Of a stretch of DNA of 64,000 nt, positions 47,517-61,157 are shown piece by piece (within the stretch, counting starts at the first letter, position 1; each line of letters starts with the position of its first letter). Under the pieces are notes generated by a model. The model was given only the letters and a program-made list of their open reading frames with translations. It searched no databases and was not told the origin of the DNA. The DNA comes from Abelmoschus esculentus. Taxonomy: Eukaryota > Streptophyta > Magnoliopsida > Malvales > Malvaceae. Both the position numbers and the translations under genes were made by a program. Location: positions 3,479,501 through 3,543,500 of the forward strand of contig JAUCBN010000023.1 of the NCBI GenBank assembly GCA_035048815.1, read 5' to 3'.

Positions 47517-50500
47517 ATGGACGAACAAGAGAAGAAGCGATGGAGTGTAACGTACACCAAGCACATCAAACAGAAGCGTAAAGTTTATCATGACGGTTTC
47601 TTAGATCTTCACATTCCAACCAACAAGGTTTGTCATTCTTTGATTCCACCCCTTTATCCCTTTGTTTCTACTCTTATTTTGGTGGTAATCATGGCTGCCG
47701 TAGCAGTTGATGTTGTACGATGAGTCCGACAAGCTTCTAGAGTGCAGGATGTTGAGGAAAGATGAAATCGTTAGCTCTGCCGAAACCCTCACTTTCGCTT
47801 CCTATTTTGTTGACGTTGGGATTCTCCACTCTACTACTCATATTAATTCTTCAGATATCAGAAGAAAGAGCAGTGAATCCAGGCCTATCAATCGAAGTCT
47901 GAGCCCTTCGCAAAAGATAATCAGAGGTTAGTTTTGCTTTGGAATTGGATTGTTATTGATTTCCCAACATTTCTGTATGAATTTCAATTGTTTCAGAGTT
48001 CAAGAGGACTGAAATTCGAAAATATGTGGCTCAGAAAACGGGTCCAACTACAACAAAAGCTAGTGTCGCAGGTTAGTTGATGAAAACTCTGCAGTATTTC
48101 TGATGCCTGTGAACGTCGATTTAATACTACATGGAGCTTTTTGTGAATGACTGATTACTATGCCTATTCCCAACCCTTCTAAATATCATTCAGTTGTGGG
48201 AGCGAAGGTTTTATCTCAAACTTGGTACTAGTCTGACTTCGATGTTTTATTTCCCAACAAAAGCGTATATTGATTTGAAGACCTATTAATCCTAATCTAT
48301 GTTACCCGGACTCTTTGTTTTCTTTAAGTACCCATGTGCAACTCCTATGTTCGTCACATATTTTGATGTGAGTCTAGGTGGTGATTCCTTCAAATATATG
48401 GAAAAACTTGAATAAAGAGTATAGTAATGTCGTACACATACCATATCCGGAACTCTCCTCAAGTCCAGGTAATATAGCATCTAAGAATTGATTGTGGAGT
48501 CGTTCTCATTTAGACGTTTCAGTTCATAGATGTGGATATCTGACCTATTAATGGGGATATTCTTTGGGGAGGTGGCTTGTTGATTGACTATGTGCATGTG
48601 AAACTCTATGTTGCTTTGACACTTCATTTTTCTCGAAGTACTTGTGTCTATCATATATCTAGTTACTAGTTAGACATGAGTATAGAGGTCTCCAAATATT
48701 TGCTAAACTAATAAAAATTCCCATACTCCTATTTGATGTATTGGATTTGTTACTCACTCCTGAGTTTAGGTAACTAGTCGACACCTACATTTTGTTTAAT
48801 GGGAAGGTGTGATTGAGAGGGTAGGTCCTTGATAAGCTGAGTCGATCACTCTCTAGCTAGATTAGAAGTAAGTGTAAGTTTAGTCGAATTAGAATTATAA
48901 GTCTAGTTGAACTAGAATAATTATTATAATCAAACTATGGTGTATAAGTTTAGTTAAAGTCAAATTTCTAAGACTAGAGTTAGAAGTTAATAATTAGTAG
49001 GACTCCTAATGTAACTAAAAGTCCTAGTCTATAAAAGTCTACAAAGCTTTGTAAGTTGAAACATAATTTTTCAATGAGAAGAAATAGAAACTCATTCTGT
49101 TTTTCTTCAATTCTGTTTTTCTTTAATTCTATTTTTCTTCAGTAAGTTCCTACAAGGATAACTTCAGAGTCCACAGTCAATTAGCTGCCAGGGGCATGAA
49201 TGTGAAAGATCCATGTTTAATAAATATATTGATTAGGATCTTAGGGATATATTTTATAGTTCATGCCCCAAATATTATTTCTTATATTTAGTGCATTTAG
49301 GTTAGTAATATTAAAATAGAGCCTATTTGGTACTTGATATTTTGGACTCTTTATTTCTTTTTTCTTGGTATCCCATGCTTATAGTATCTATCCAGCAGTA
49401 TACTGGAACGACCAACAGATCCACTAACTTTTTGCTCTCTCTGCATATTTTTGAGTTTTTATGTAATAGCACTATAATTTTCCCTTTTGTTTGTTACTTT
49501 ATTTTTCTAGCTTGTTTCTGCTCTCCCCCTCTTCAGATCATGTTTTTCTCTTTTAGAATGGCAGGTATTATACACTACACAAGTAACTCAAAAATCCAAG
49601 AAGTACCATGATGGATTCTTAAAACTAATAAATTCTGGAACACTGCAGAGACAGGTCTGTTTTCACAAACTTCATTGCCTTTTTTTTCACAAAATTCTGA
49701 AACTCAATTTATTCTTGTTAAGTCTCTATCCAAGAAGATTATACTTATAGTTATCCATGAACATACCCCTTCTTCAATTCCATTTTTCTCTTAAACTCAT
49801 GAAGTGTAATAAATGCTTAGACTTGGTTATTGGGTTTCTAATTCAGATTATGTTATATGATGAAAGCAAGATACAAATAAATAGTAGATTTCTCAAGAAA
49901 GATGAAGTAATACAATCCGGTGAATCAATAATGTTTGATGCTCATTTAGTAAACATTGGAGAAGCTGAAGGAAATCATTCAGGCCTCATGAACTCAGATA
50001 CCCATGTAAGCAATTGTAACGTTGCTGGAAAAACAGAGATGATCCACAAAGTGCAGCATTTTCTTAAAACTAACAAATCATTTTTGAAAGGTCAGCTGGT
50101 TCCAGTAGTGATGATTTAAGTTGCATTTCATTTTTGGTACAGGATTGAGGCACTTCCTTTATATCAGTTACTTTTCACTTTCCATATATTTATTATTATT
50201 ATTTGTGTAACACTTTTCTCCAGAAAACTGACTATACAGTTCGTTTATCTTTTTTGTTTCTTTTATGAACCTTAGTGTGATATTTTCCAAATCTGAACCG
50301 AACCCTTGAATTTTTCGTGTTCTCTTCCTTCATTGTGTACAATATTGTTTTTAGTTCTAGTAATTTTTGAAGTTTTACTTTTTTCTTGTTTATTTTTTAA
50401 AATGGTTTCTTTTTTTTTTTTTATCATAGTTCTTTTGGTTGTTTTTAGGTTCTGATAATCCCATCGGATATTTCTCTGGTTTAATTTTGCAGGAAAATCT

Positions 50501-52027
50501 CAAAAAATTGCTTCTTCAAAGATATATGCAGATCCAACTTTGAGCATCCCAAGTATTGCTGAGACAAAGTCAAGCCATAATATATCTGCACACAAGCCTT
50601 TCCGTGATGGTAAATGTATTCTAACCTAGATCTGATCATCATACATAACAAAGCCAACACCATTCAAGAGATTTTCTCCTGCTTCATGTCTAAAGACTAA
50701 ATCAAGTAATTTCGGTATGCTATGTTTACATTCTACTTCCTGCTCAGATATAAACTATCGTATACAATATTCTTGCTTGAAAAAAAAATAAGTGGGAAAA
50801 TGAGAAAGAATGTGAAACTGAGGTCTCACTGAAGTCCAATCCCTAAAGCAATGCATGTTTTTTATTAGCACTACACTGATTTAATAAGCAATTAACCATC
50901 ATATGTTTTACCTCTACAGCTACTCAAATCCTGTCCATCCTCCGAAAACCTATGATTCAAGATAGCATCACCACTCAGCCTATTAACAAGAATACCATGA
51001 ATCCAGCCCCTTCGGTGAAGAAGCCTAACGATTCAGATTCCACTAAAAATGTTCTTGAATGCAGTCAACTACCAAGGACGTCAATTGCACATCATGGATC
51101 AAGTGGAAAATTGGATAATATCAAATCAAGTGAATTCAAATACATAGAAATATCCCTTGATATCTCTTCTAAAGGCAAGTTCAAGGTCTATCATGTTAAA
51201 TTTCAATATTATTAGCTTCTGGATTTTCCAAAATTATCACTAAAATACTCCAAGAGGGACATGGTCCTAAGCAGAATGAATAACATTTTCCATCCGATGG
51301 GAAATGGTAACCATTAGCCCCTAATGATTTTTTGTTAACAATTGCTGGTAATTTTCTCACCAGGGTTGGATTCAGTAGCGAAATCCAGTTGTAGCGACAA
51401 TAAATCCTCTGAGAACACTGAAGTTGGAAAATCGCAACAGGTTTGAGCCGTGTTACATCGTTTGTTGCATGTACTATTTAAATCAGCTCATTATTCCTGT
51501 TTAGCAAGTATGAACTTTATGGAGTCTTTGGTTTCTTTCATTCTAATTTTAAACCTTGAAGAAAGTTTAAACGACAGATACAATATCAGAAATGAATGTC
51601 GTTATATCCTGCCATCAGGTAGCGTAAGTTCTTTAACCGAGCAAACAAATTCGCCAATTGTATAGGCATTTAGATGTTAGGTTGCGTGTGTGAGGGTGAT
51701 ATGGAAGCTTGAACCACGTGAAAACATATGAAGGCTTGCCAATCCTATGATCAACACTGATGTGCTGTTCAGTTGTTTATTCGGATTTCATAACCGCTAT
51801 CGCATACTATTAGTTTGAGTGTTATTTCAACTGTGGAATGTTACATGCAGGCTCAAATGGAAGATCCAGAACCGAATACTAAATGCTGTAACGAAGCATC
51901 GGTGCCTGGTAGCTCGAGTCGAAGCGTGTATACTTCTGAGAGACTGGACGTAATGAACGATTGTGCAGAAGTCGAGAATTCAAGGGAAACAGGTAGTTTC
52001 CCTAGTTTTGAGCTTGGATTTGAGTGA
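47517..52027 (+). CDS. Protein with two tandem DUF2439 (ZGRF1-like N-terminal) domains
   Basis: DUF2439 occurs in ZGRF1, yeast Mte1 and fission yeast Dbl2, partners of recombination helicases, so a nuclear DNA-repair role is plausible. Exons 47517-47627, 47707-47926, 47997-48071, 49557-49654, 49847-50090, 50493-50609, 50920-51174, 51364-51440, 51851-52027; 457 residues. Domain copy 1: RWSVTYTKHIKQKRKVYHDG, then LMLYDESDKLLECRML and KDEIVSSAETLTF. Copy 2: EWQVLYTTQVTQKSKKYHDG, then IMLYDESKIQINSRFLKKDE and SGESIMFDAHLVNIGE. The remainder is Ser/Lys-rich and probably disordered, ending PSFELGFE. Intron 7 must use a GC donor (AAAG|gcaagt) to keep frame. No GRF zinc finger or helicase is present, unlike animal ZGRF1. 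Family match by eye; function is inferred. Confidence 0.88.
48830..49160 (+). repeat. LTR-like repeat inside DUF2439 intron 3
   Basis: Contains taggactcctaatgtaacta, aaaagtcctagtctataaaa and caatgagaagaaatagaaac, like the end of a small LTR element. The reverse complement of 25320-25400 (ribophorin I intron 7) carries the same words. Confidence 0.5.
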
Positions 52028-52029
52028 CT

Positions 52030-55000
52030 ATTAGTATATGCTGTTGTTGCTGATAGTAATTAGTAAACAAGTAGAGTGGTTGCATCACCAAGAAAAATGT
52101 TATTGTTTACATAATTGGATAATTCCCATGTAATCATCCCCTTAAAAATCTTCTCTATGTGAAAAAAGAAGAGGAAGATCTGTTGATAAGAGTCATAATT
52201 GATTGTATTATTGTAAATATTAATTGATAGTATAATAATATAATAATTAAAATCATAATTGATTGATAATATTCTAATATAATTAAAAACATAATTGCTT
52301 AAAAAAGTTTCATAATATAATCAAAATCATTAAAATATTTCTCTGTTATATTGTTTTATTTTCTTTAATAAATTTTACTATAAAAATTTTCAGAAAATAT
52401 CCTTCATATTTTTTAAATTGACAAATTTGTTCTATTAAATATAATATTTTAAAATTTTATTTATAATTAAAATAATAAAATTATAAATAAAGTTTATATG
52501 AGATTTAAATACATTAAAGTTAGGGTTATATATTTAATACACAAGTTAATCTTCCTTTGCTCCAAGTTGATTTCTATACTCTTGACTATGATAATTAGTT
52601 CCTTCATAATATGAAGTCTTCCTTGATCAACCAATTGATTAGTTCTGTTTGGAATTAATTTTTTGTTTTAATTTATTGGTACATTTGGAAAGTCTTGTAA
52701 CGAGTAGATCTTTACTGGTTTGTACCAAATTTCCTTTAACACAACAGACACCAAGCTTACAACCTACCATTATAGTTCAGTGAGTTCCTCTTCTTTTACG
52801 TTGGATCTCTCTCAATACAGATAGTTCGGTTGATTTATTGTCAGGCTTTACCACTATTGATAACCTCTTTCGTGATAGTTTTGGTACATGGATTAATGGT
52901 TTTAGTAGCAACATTGGTATTTCAAATCAATCTAAGCTGAACCATGGCAATCTACGATGGTCTATGTTTGACTTGGCGAAATGGTTTTAAATTTGTGTAG
53001 GTATAACTTGACTCGATAAGTGCTTTTGAAGCGATAAAGTCTCCTGACGCAAGCCATAGCTTCATCCCTCTTATTCGAGTCATTTCAACTTTACACAATC
53101 GAGATTGGGTAGTAGATTTCACATGGATTTCACACAAAGCAAACTAGGTTGCTAATAATTTGACTAAAAATATCATTTTGACTCACTTCGACTTCACTCT
53201 CCATGAAGCCCCCTCATTCTATAAGGATATACTCATTAGAGATATTGAAGATCCCCTACCGCAAAACTATTGTTATTAATCTAGTCTATTAGCTTTCACT
53301 TTAATTAAAAAAGTGTGTTTGGATACACAAGTTGTTTAAAAAAACACAACCTTTCGTGGTTAAGTTATTAAATTCAAACCCTAAATCTATAACTCTAGCA
53401 TCCTAAAATTTTAACCCTAAACTCTAAATTCTAATTATAAACCTTAAATTTTACATCATACACATTAAATCTTTAAACCTTAAAATTAAAAAGTCTATGT
53501 AAATTTTATACAAACTTATATATCAAAGTATTTTTCATTTAAATATATGCATTTATTAGTTCATTTAAACTTTATTATATTTTCCGTCTTTGAGTATGTT
53601 ATTTTCTTAGTCAATTAAATTTAAATAGATATGTAAAAATAAATTCATTTTAATTGAACATTTATAATATGTTAAGTTATAATTAAATTATTAAATCTGA
53701 ACTTATAATTTGTAGACAAATTTATAGTAAATAAAGAATATAGTGTATTAAATACGTAATCATCTTTACAAATAATTAAATTTCATAAAATATATATTTA
53801 AAATCTACAATGTTATGAATATCTTTATTTACGGTAGATATCTATATATTAAATAATATTTAATATACTTTATTATTAGAGTTTAATTCTCATTGGAATT
53901 AGGACTTCCATCTTATGCTTATAAATATAGACTCATAGAAAAAATGTTGTATACCCTATTTTGAGAATATAATACAAGTCTATCTCTTGTCTCTCATCTT
54001 TGTTCATCTATGTTTTTTTTTGTTCTTTACTTTATTCACAGCACGTTATCAACACGAAACTTTAACCAATGAACGTGTTTGTCGTTAAATCTTAAAAGAG
54101 TTATAGAAAATAATTTGTTACTAGCATAAATCAAAGATAAGTTTTTCTCCTTCAATTATATTCTAATTATCGATTTATTTTTTTTCTTGATTTTTAATTT
54201 TTAAAAAATCATTGATTATTTGGTGTTTGTGTAACGATAAAGTGCTCAATTACTTTAGTTCTTGTCAATAACTCCCGAAAAAGATTTTAACAAGATATTG
54301 ATGACTAAATCTACCAATTATTCAATCACTGATCTAATTACCTATGATCAAATTAAAATAATTTTAAAATATATAATCTGATTTTAATTAAATGAGGAAT
54401 AATCGAATAAAAAATAAAATTTAACTTAATTTTTGAATAATCATAACCAAATTGATATAATTGTAAAATACGGTGTAGAGCGGCGCAAGATTCAATTTTT
54501 TAGGCGCAACTTATATAAAAATATGCTAAATTTTTTATCTAACTTAAAGTAGTGCCAAATTAATATCTAAATCTAATCTCTTTTTTATATTTTTAATCGA
54601 TTATATTTAATCAAATTTTATTATTTGATTATATATTATAATAGTAATAATAATCCACCAAAGTTTACCATGTAAATTAATTCGCTCTAAAATTTTGTTT
54701 TTCCCTCTTTTTTATATAATAATAAAAATTTATTTCTTCTTTTCTCCAAAATTTTAAATAACTTATATCCCTCCAAAATTTTTACACTAAAAGTAAATTA
54801 ATCCCAAACTTAAAAAATAAATGATTTATTTTCCTCCAAAATTTTGATTTTTTATTCTTTTTTTATCAATTGTCTTTTTCTTTTTTTTATCAGCTTTTTG
54901 GTTTAATTTAATTAAATTATAATTTAGATTAATTTTTTATCAATTGTCTACATTTGATTTTAGAATTCTTTTAATTATATTTGTAATTTATGTTTTTATA

Positions 55001-56310
55001 TTTTAATTTAGCTTAATTATCCTAAGTTTAATAAGTTAATTTAGCTTAATTAAATATTAATTTAAAATTATAATTAAAATTAAATATATTAAAATTAAAT
55101 AAAATAATAAATAAATAAATAAATAAATTAAATTATATATGTAATACAAAATTTAAGTATTAATCTTTAAATTAATTCTTATGTTTAATTCTATTTTTAA
55201 GCATAATTTTATTTATCAATATTTTAAATTTATTAATTTATAGATATACTTAATTATATGTCATAAACATTAAGTCTTGTTAATATTAGTTTAGGTCAAT
55301 AGCAGGTCGAGTTCAAAACAAGTCGGGTCATTTATCAAGCTGGGTTCAAAATAGGTAGGGTAAAATCAGGTCTCGAGTCGATTCAGTTGGGTAATATCAG
55401 TTATCTGCAGGTCAGACTCGGGTTCGAGTTCATTTCAGTCAGACGCAGGTCGGGTTTCGAGTCCACAGTAACAGGTTGAAATCAGGTTCAGGTCATTCTC
55501 GGTTGGATACAGTTTGGGTTCGATTATTATAGTAACAGGTTCAACTCGAAATTGGGTCAATAACAGTCGGTTACAAATCAGGTTCGGATCATTAAATCCT
55601 CGAGTCAAACCGATTCTGACTCGAACAAGTTTCAGTCGGGTTTCAGATCGGGTCAACTTTTTACATCCCTGTTTGCATGTTAACAAAAGCTTACACACCC
55701 ATGTTCTCTTCAACACGGTGAGTACGAGACCCGGCAAATTTCACTAAAAAATTTGAGAATCGAATCGAGATTCAAAATTAATCTAAACACGATAATCTAA
55801 TTTTGACTTTAAACTCAAAATAATCGGACCGTAACCGATTGGAATTTTAGAAGAATCAAAAATAGATTCGAATAATTTTTCAACAAAATCGAATAGACCC
55901 GAACTATTTTACCTGAACCAAAAGCAACATGAAATAAAGAAAAGATATTAAAGTAAACATACATACTAATAGGGTGTAAAAACCAGATTAAAACCGACCA
56001 ATCTCTTGTTAACCTGATATCGACCCAACCGACTTGAAAATAATCAACTTGATACCGACACTGAAATCATCATAAAACCGAACTAAAATCAAAAGTCTAA
56101 ATCATACCCGAACCGATACAAAAGTGTAAGGCTTATTTTTTTAAAGACCGAAGTTATTTTTTTTTAAAAAAATAAGGAATAAATTAATAAAAATTAAGAA
56201 TTGAATTTATCATTGTACATAAAAGTGAATCAAAATGTTTTTTTCTTAAAGAAAATAATTTGTTAAGATACGATCCCCAAATTATGGCGTTTTTATTTTT
56301 CTGCAAAGTC
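52030..56310. other. Intergenic spacer with LTR-like and low-complexity repeats
   Basis: No gene seen. 53880-54065 has an LTR-like run (cttataaatatagactcata ... ttattcacagcacgttatca) of the kind found at plant copia LTR ends. 55290-55670 is rich in caggtcgggtt / cgagtcga words; its ORFs on both strands come from this low-complexity pattern. Confidence 0.45.
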
Positions 56311-56317
56311 GAATTTG

Positions 56318-56363
56318 TTACCGTTGGATCCGTTGAGCCCAATTGAAAAAAGTTACCGTTACA
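56318..56363 (-). promoter_or_regulatory. Two MSA-like G2/M elements and TATA of the PATRONUS-like gene
   Basis: ttaccgttgga at 56318-56328 and ttaccgttaca at 56353-56363 are reverse complements of TCCAACGGTAA and TGTAACGGTAA, close matches to the MSA consensus with its AACGG core. TTATAAAC at 56375-56382 follows as a likely TATA box. Leader exon and intron sequence lies between here and the ATG at 57191. Confidence 0.65.
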
Positions 56364-57190
56364 TCTCTGGGTTCTTATAAACAGATACGGAGCTCTTCTC
56401 ACTTTACAAAAGGGAAAAAAATCCAGAACGCAAAGCAAAGTGCAGAACTGTGAACCGAAAGCAAGAAACAGTGATTCATCAAAATCCCGTTGTGAGTTTT
56501 ATCTCTTAAATCGTTTTTACATGTTTTTATTTCTTTTTATTGTTTAATTTCTTGGTGAAGTTACTTTTTTTTCAAGAGAAATATTGTGTTTGTTTTGTTC
56601 TAAAAACTTGTTATTTTTTCTTGATTCTTTCTCTTTTCGAACTTTGGGTGAAAATGTAAAGACGAATTGAATTCTTTCTTTATAATGGAAGGCATGAAAT
56701 GAAGAATTTCTGTTTGGTAATCGAGAAACGAATGGAAAAAGGAAAGAAGATTTTCCAAGAATGATCCGTTAGATTGTTGTACCCTAGGTTTCTTTTCCCC
56801 CTTTCTGGGTTTTTTCTTGTGAGGGTGATTTTAGCCTATATGAACTTGTTTATTTTGGATTCTTTGTTTGTCTTTTCCTTTGTGATAGCCATAGAAGTTC
56901 TGAATATTTCTGGGTTTCATTTTGAACTAAGTAATACTCTTGATTGATAGGGTAAACACTCACATTGTTAGTTTTAGGATAAATAGGGTGATTGAATTAA
57001 CATTGGACAATTCCATATCCAAGGCATTTTATTGATCCCTTTCAAATATGCTATTAGATTTTTTTCTGCAGGATTTAGCATGCTTTTGTGTTTAATACTT
57101 TGATTTGATTTTCTCACATACATGAATCATCCTATGTATAGGAACCTCACAGTTACCTGTTGGTTAGAATTTTATCAGCAAATTCTGACA

Positions 57191-58218
57191 ATGGCAATGC
57201 GTACTGTTGGTTTGGCTCAAGATCAGAATGTTGTTCAGTGTAATGGTACTATTCCCAACACTTTCTAATTTGTTGCTGGTTTCGTTAATTTTGGTTTTCA
57301 AGTCGAATTTGATGATGGAAAATGCTTCCTACTGGATGTCCTGTAGCAGGCAAGGCTAATGTCTCTAAAGCACCGAGGAAAGCTGGTATTGGTGGAAGAA
57401 AACCACTTGGCGATGTATCCAATTCAGTGAAACCAACCCCAAACCAGACATTGAAGAAGGAGAATGCCAAAATCATCTCATTCAATGGGAAAGAGATTGG
57501 TGCCTTCAAACTCACACATGATTCAAACAAGAAAAAGAGTGTCTCTAAGGCCTCAGATAAGGTGCCGGTTACTAGCAGGAAAGCTCTCTCTGACATTTCC
57601 AACTCGGGTAAACCATACTCGAAAGGAGCGTCAAAGACGAACCAAACTGCAAAGATAAGTATTCTGGGAGAACATCGACATCAACTCGAAGATATTGCAG
57701 AAGAAGGGTGTCTGCACAATCATGAAGATTGCATCAAGGCACAGAAAAGAGCTATAAGCACTAATGAATTTTTGCAGATTCTTGGATTAGATGGTAAATA
57801 AATTTCCTAGCCATTTATATCATATGTTTACTTTGCATTAGTATTTGTCTGACTGGATACTTCCATTTTTATGCATGCTTCTTGTTTAGATTTCTCCAAA
57901 CATTCAGCATCCACAAAGGAATATTCATTGTCAAAGGAAATGGAGGTAAAACATTAAAATCATTTTAGCTGTTTCATAGCTTTAGCTATGGATTGTCTTA
58001 AGAATACTAGTTTACTTTTGTTACAGCCTATGAGTCCCCCAAGGAATGCTGAACCTAACGAGATGACAGACATGCTGATCGAAGAACTATCTCCTCCGAA
58101 ACACAAGTCCTCGCGGAAACTCGACTTTCTTGCAGCTAGTCCAAAGCAATTGGATCACCATATGCAGTGGGATGATCCTAAATACATGCCTAGTTTTAAG
58201 CTGATAGAATCACCATAA
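57191..58218 (+). CDS. PANS-like: PATRONUS/securin-like cell-cycle protein
   Basis: PATRONUS proteins protect cohesion as plant securins, inhibiting separase until APC/C destroys them. Exons 57191-57245, 57350-57793 (or from 57347), 57890-57945, 58027-58218; 248 residues. A non-coding leader exon upstream is likely. Features in order: N-terminus MAMRTVGLAQDQNVVQCNG; D-box-like GRKPLGDVSNSVKP (RxxL); KEN box LKKENAK; a second D-box-like SRKALSDISNSGKP; an acidic/His stretch EDIAEEGCLHNHEDC; and a C-terminal acidic part with MLIEELSPPKHKSSRKLDF and PKYMPSFKLIESP. No folded domain is apparent, as expected of securins. An in-frame ATG at 57322 could start a shorter form. Assignment rests on degron layout and remembered resemblance, not on a database match. 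Confidence 0.78.
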
Positions 58219-60720
58219 TGGTTAAAAGACATTGATTTTCTTTTATTGTAATGTAACTTGACTGCATTTGTTTTGCTAGTGGAAAAATTGTCAACTAGTG
58301 GCAACTTGTGTTGCATTCTAGGGGCCTGTTTTGCTTTTAAAACCTTGCCTTTACCTAAAAACATGCTAATGAAGACTATGGATTACTTCATTTTAGAAGA
58401 CTATGAATTCTTAGATTAGATTAACTGAATACTGTATTTTGTCTTTAATTTATTTTCCTTTGAATATGAGAATGTTTGTGTATGCCAAATAGATGAAAGA
58501 TACTTCGAATGCAAGTGGTGAAAAGGTCAAAGCGATATGGGATAAAAGGATGACAATAATATTTTGTGATCTTTGTATTAAGGAGATATTTAATGGTAAA
58601 GATCTGGTATTATTTTAGTAAAAAGTAAATATAATCGGGACGAAATTAGGATCGAATATCGAGAGCGGTAAAAAGTTTATTAAATCGTTAAATCTAAAAT
58701 TCGAGAAAAATAAAAACCTTATTTTATTATTATTTAAACTAAAAAAGACATTAAATACAATTATACCAAAAAAAAAAATTAACTCTTTGTTTTGGATTGA
58801 TTGGAAATCATATTACTCTTTGGTTTGGAATAAACAAAAAGCTTTTGAGAATCTGGTTTTCAAGGTTTAGAAACCTAATACAAGTGCTGAGGATCCATAT
58901 TACTATCCTTTCATAACTCTTTTTTATTCTTTAGGTTCCTTGTGTAGGAAGTCATCTTAATTTAATTGATATTTTTAGGTTAATCGTATAGGAAATACTA
59001 TTAATTTAATTGATTTTTATTAATGAAACGTTATAAAAAATGATTAGAAATTTTTTGTTTCTTAATCGTGTATCTTTTTATGTTTACAGTTAAATTTTTT
59101 TTAAAAATTAAATTTTAATTAAACACTCTAACTTTAATTTTTTGCGTGTTAAATCCTACACCTTAAAAAATACATCTTACCTCTAATCCTCTAAACTCTA
59201 ACCACAACCACTAATCTCTAAACATTAGTTTTTAAAAAATTGTATTTTATCTTGATAAAATAATTTTATTTTAAGACTTTAAACATAAAAGATAAAAATT
59301 TTAAGATATTTTTTATAAAAAATTATTAAAATTTATTTTTTAAAGTAAAAATAAAAAATAAAAATGCATCTATAGTATTTTAAGTATAATATATATTTTT
59401 ATTTTATAAAAAAATTAAAAATTATTTAAAAATTAAATTCAGTTTAATTTAAATAATCACAATTAACTAGAATTCGTAAATTTATAAGTTATAATATCTC
59501 GGTTTTGTTGGATTTTACTATTAACCCTGCTCGACCAGCTCAAAGTATTCTGTAAATGATTATCTAGAAAATATCAAACTCTTATAATTTTTTGAATTTA
59601 TTTTCTGATAATATTTACTATTATTGTAATATATTGATTGTTAGAGTTTTTAAATTTATTTATTTATAATTATTTAAAAATCTTGCGAAGTTAATTGTTT
59701 CCTACATTATTTTTTTTAATTTAGTGTGATGATTATTGTCTTCATGAAATATAATTATTTATGTTTTAAATTGGTTGAATTAGTTGAATATATATTCGAT
59801 ACAAAAAAGTTATCAAAGACGGAATCAAGAATTTGAGCTAAAGAATAAAATATAAATGATTAGTAGTGGGGAGGTAAATTCATAAAACTTAAATTTAAAT
59901 AAATTTAAATAGAAGAACAAAGGTCAAAAATATCTTCGGGATGGGATGATTGCCTCATCCTACATACTTTTGTCTCTGAGAATTGTGATATGCGATAATT
60001 GTGACTTGAGAGTGTTTTGATTATTTTAATAAAATAAATGTATAATATATGTTTTTGACTTGTGAGAGTTGTGATTCATGACCTGATTTTTATCTAAAAT
60101 CGATTTAATTTGACATGAACTTGATTTGATATCCGAAAAATTTAACTTGAATTCCATTTGAATTTGAATTAATTGATGATTGACTGTTTAAAATCCTAAG
60201 TATTTTGACGGAACTTTGTATGGATCAGACCCAAAATTGGTTCAACTCGAACCCAAATTGAGTTTAAGTTGGAATTAGCCTGACATTGATCTAGATCCGA
60301 ATTAATCCAAACACAACCAATCTCGTATTGAACGATTAACTTGACTTAATATAACCCGAACATGATCAAACACAATTTAACTTAACCTGACCTAAAAAAC
60401 CCATCTAAATACTATTTTAAAACCCCAATATATCTAATTAAATATTTTTATTAATCAGTCTCTTTTCAAAAATATCACATAATCAATAGTAAATAAAACA
60501 TCATAAACTAATAAATTAAATTATTCGAACATAAAAACATCATCTTTTGTTACTAAAAGTCTTTGGACCACTCTTTATGTTGATATTAAAGAACACAACA
60601 CAAAAATATCCTATAAACTAAACACTCTCTGGATACTTTACACATGGAATAAATAGTACAAAATATCTATGACACTTTAAACAAAAAGAGTTGGACTAAC
60701 AAATATCGTATACTCTACAA
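58219..60720. other. 3' UTR then intergenic spacer
   Basis: 58219-58520 is probably 3' UTR of the PATRONUS-like gene. The rest is AT-rich; 59090-59230 is a copy of the CCCTAAA-rich dispersed repeat and 60090-60420 is rich in cgaa/ttgaa words of a degenerate repeat. No gene seen. Confidence 0.45.
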
Positions 60721-60839
60721 ACCAATCAAATAATGCCCCCAAAATTATCCTAGTTGAAGTCAACTTGCAACACTTAAAAACATTAGAAAACCTCGTAAAT
60801 TCGAAAAAATTTAAAAGATATTATAAAAAAATTTAAAAT

Positions 60840-61112
60840 AATTATATCGTTTTTCATATAAATTGTAAGAATTTTGGTATACACTTTTTGATATATACCG
60901 AAGTTCTTATAACTTTTATAAGAAAAACAATATATATCCAAATTCTTATATTTTTTAAGAAATTAAGTGTATATATACAGAAATTCTTACACTTTTTATA
61001 AGAAATATGATATATGTCGTTTGTCTTATAAAAGTTATAAAAAATTCGATATATACCAAAAATTATATACTGGATTTTTGACAACTTCTGTAAAAAAAAC
61101 GATACAATCGTT
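60840..61112. repeat. Hairpin-repeat insertion in the SAUR upstream region
   Basis: Repeated gtaagaatt...tatatacc / ggtatatac...ttcttat words in both orientations; ends like atatcgtttttc and gatacaatcgtttttt. It separates the SAUR coding region from the promoter block at 60670-60800, which has a counterpart near 63850-63975. Confidence 0.55.
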
Positions 61113-61157
61113 TTTTAAGACCCGTTCGCTATAACTTGCCTCATAAATCCTCACTTA

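Noticed and set aside
55435..55747. Overlapping ORFs of 100 and 77 codons on opposite strands
   Set aside because: Both come from low-complexity caggtcgggtt-type repeats; no domain or splice context.
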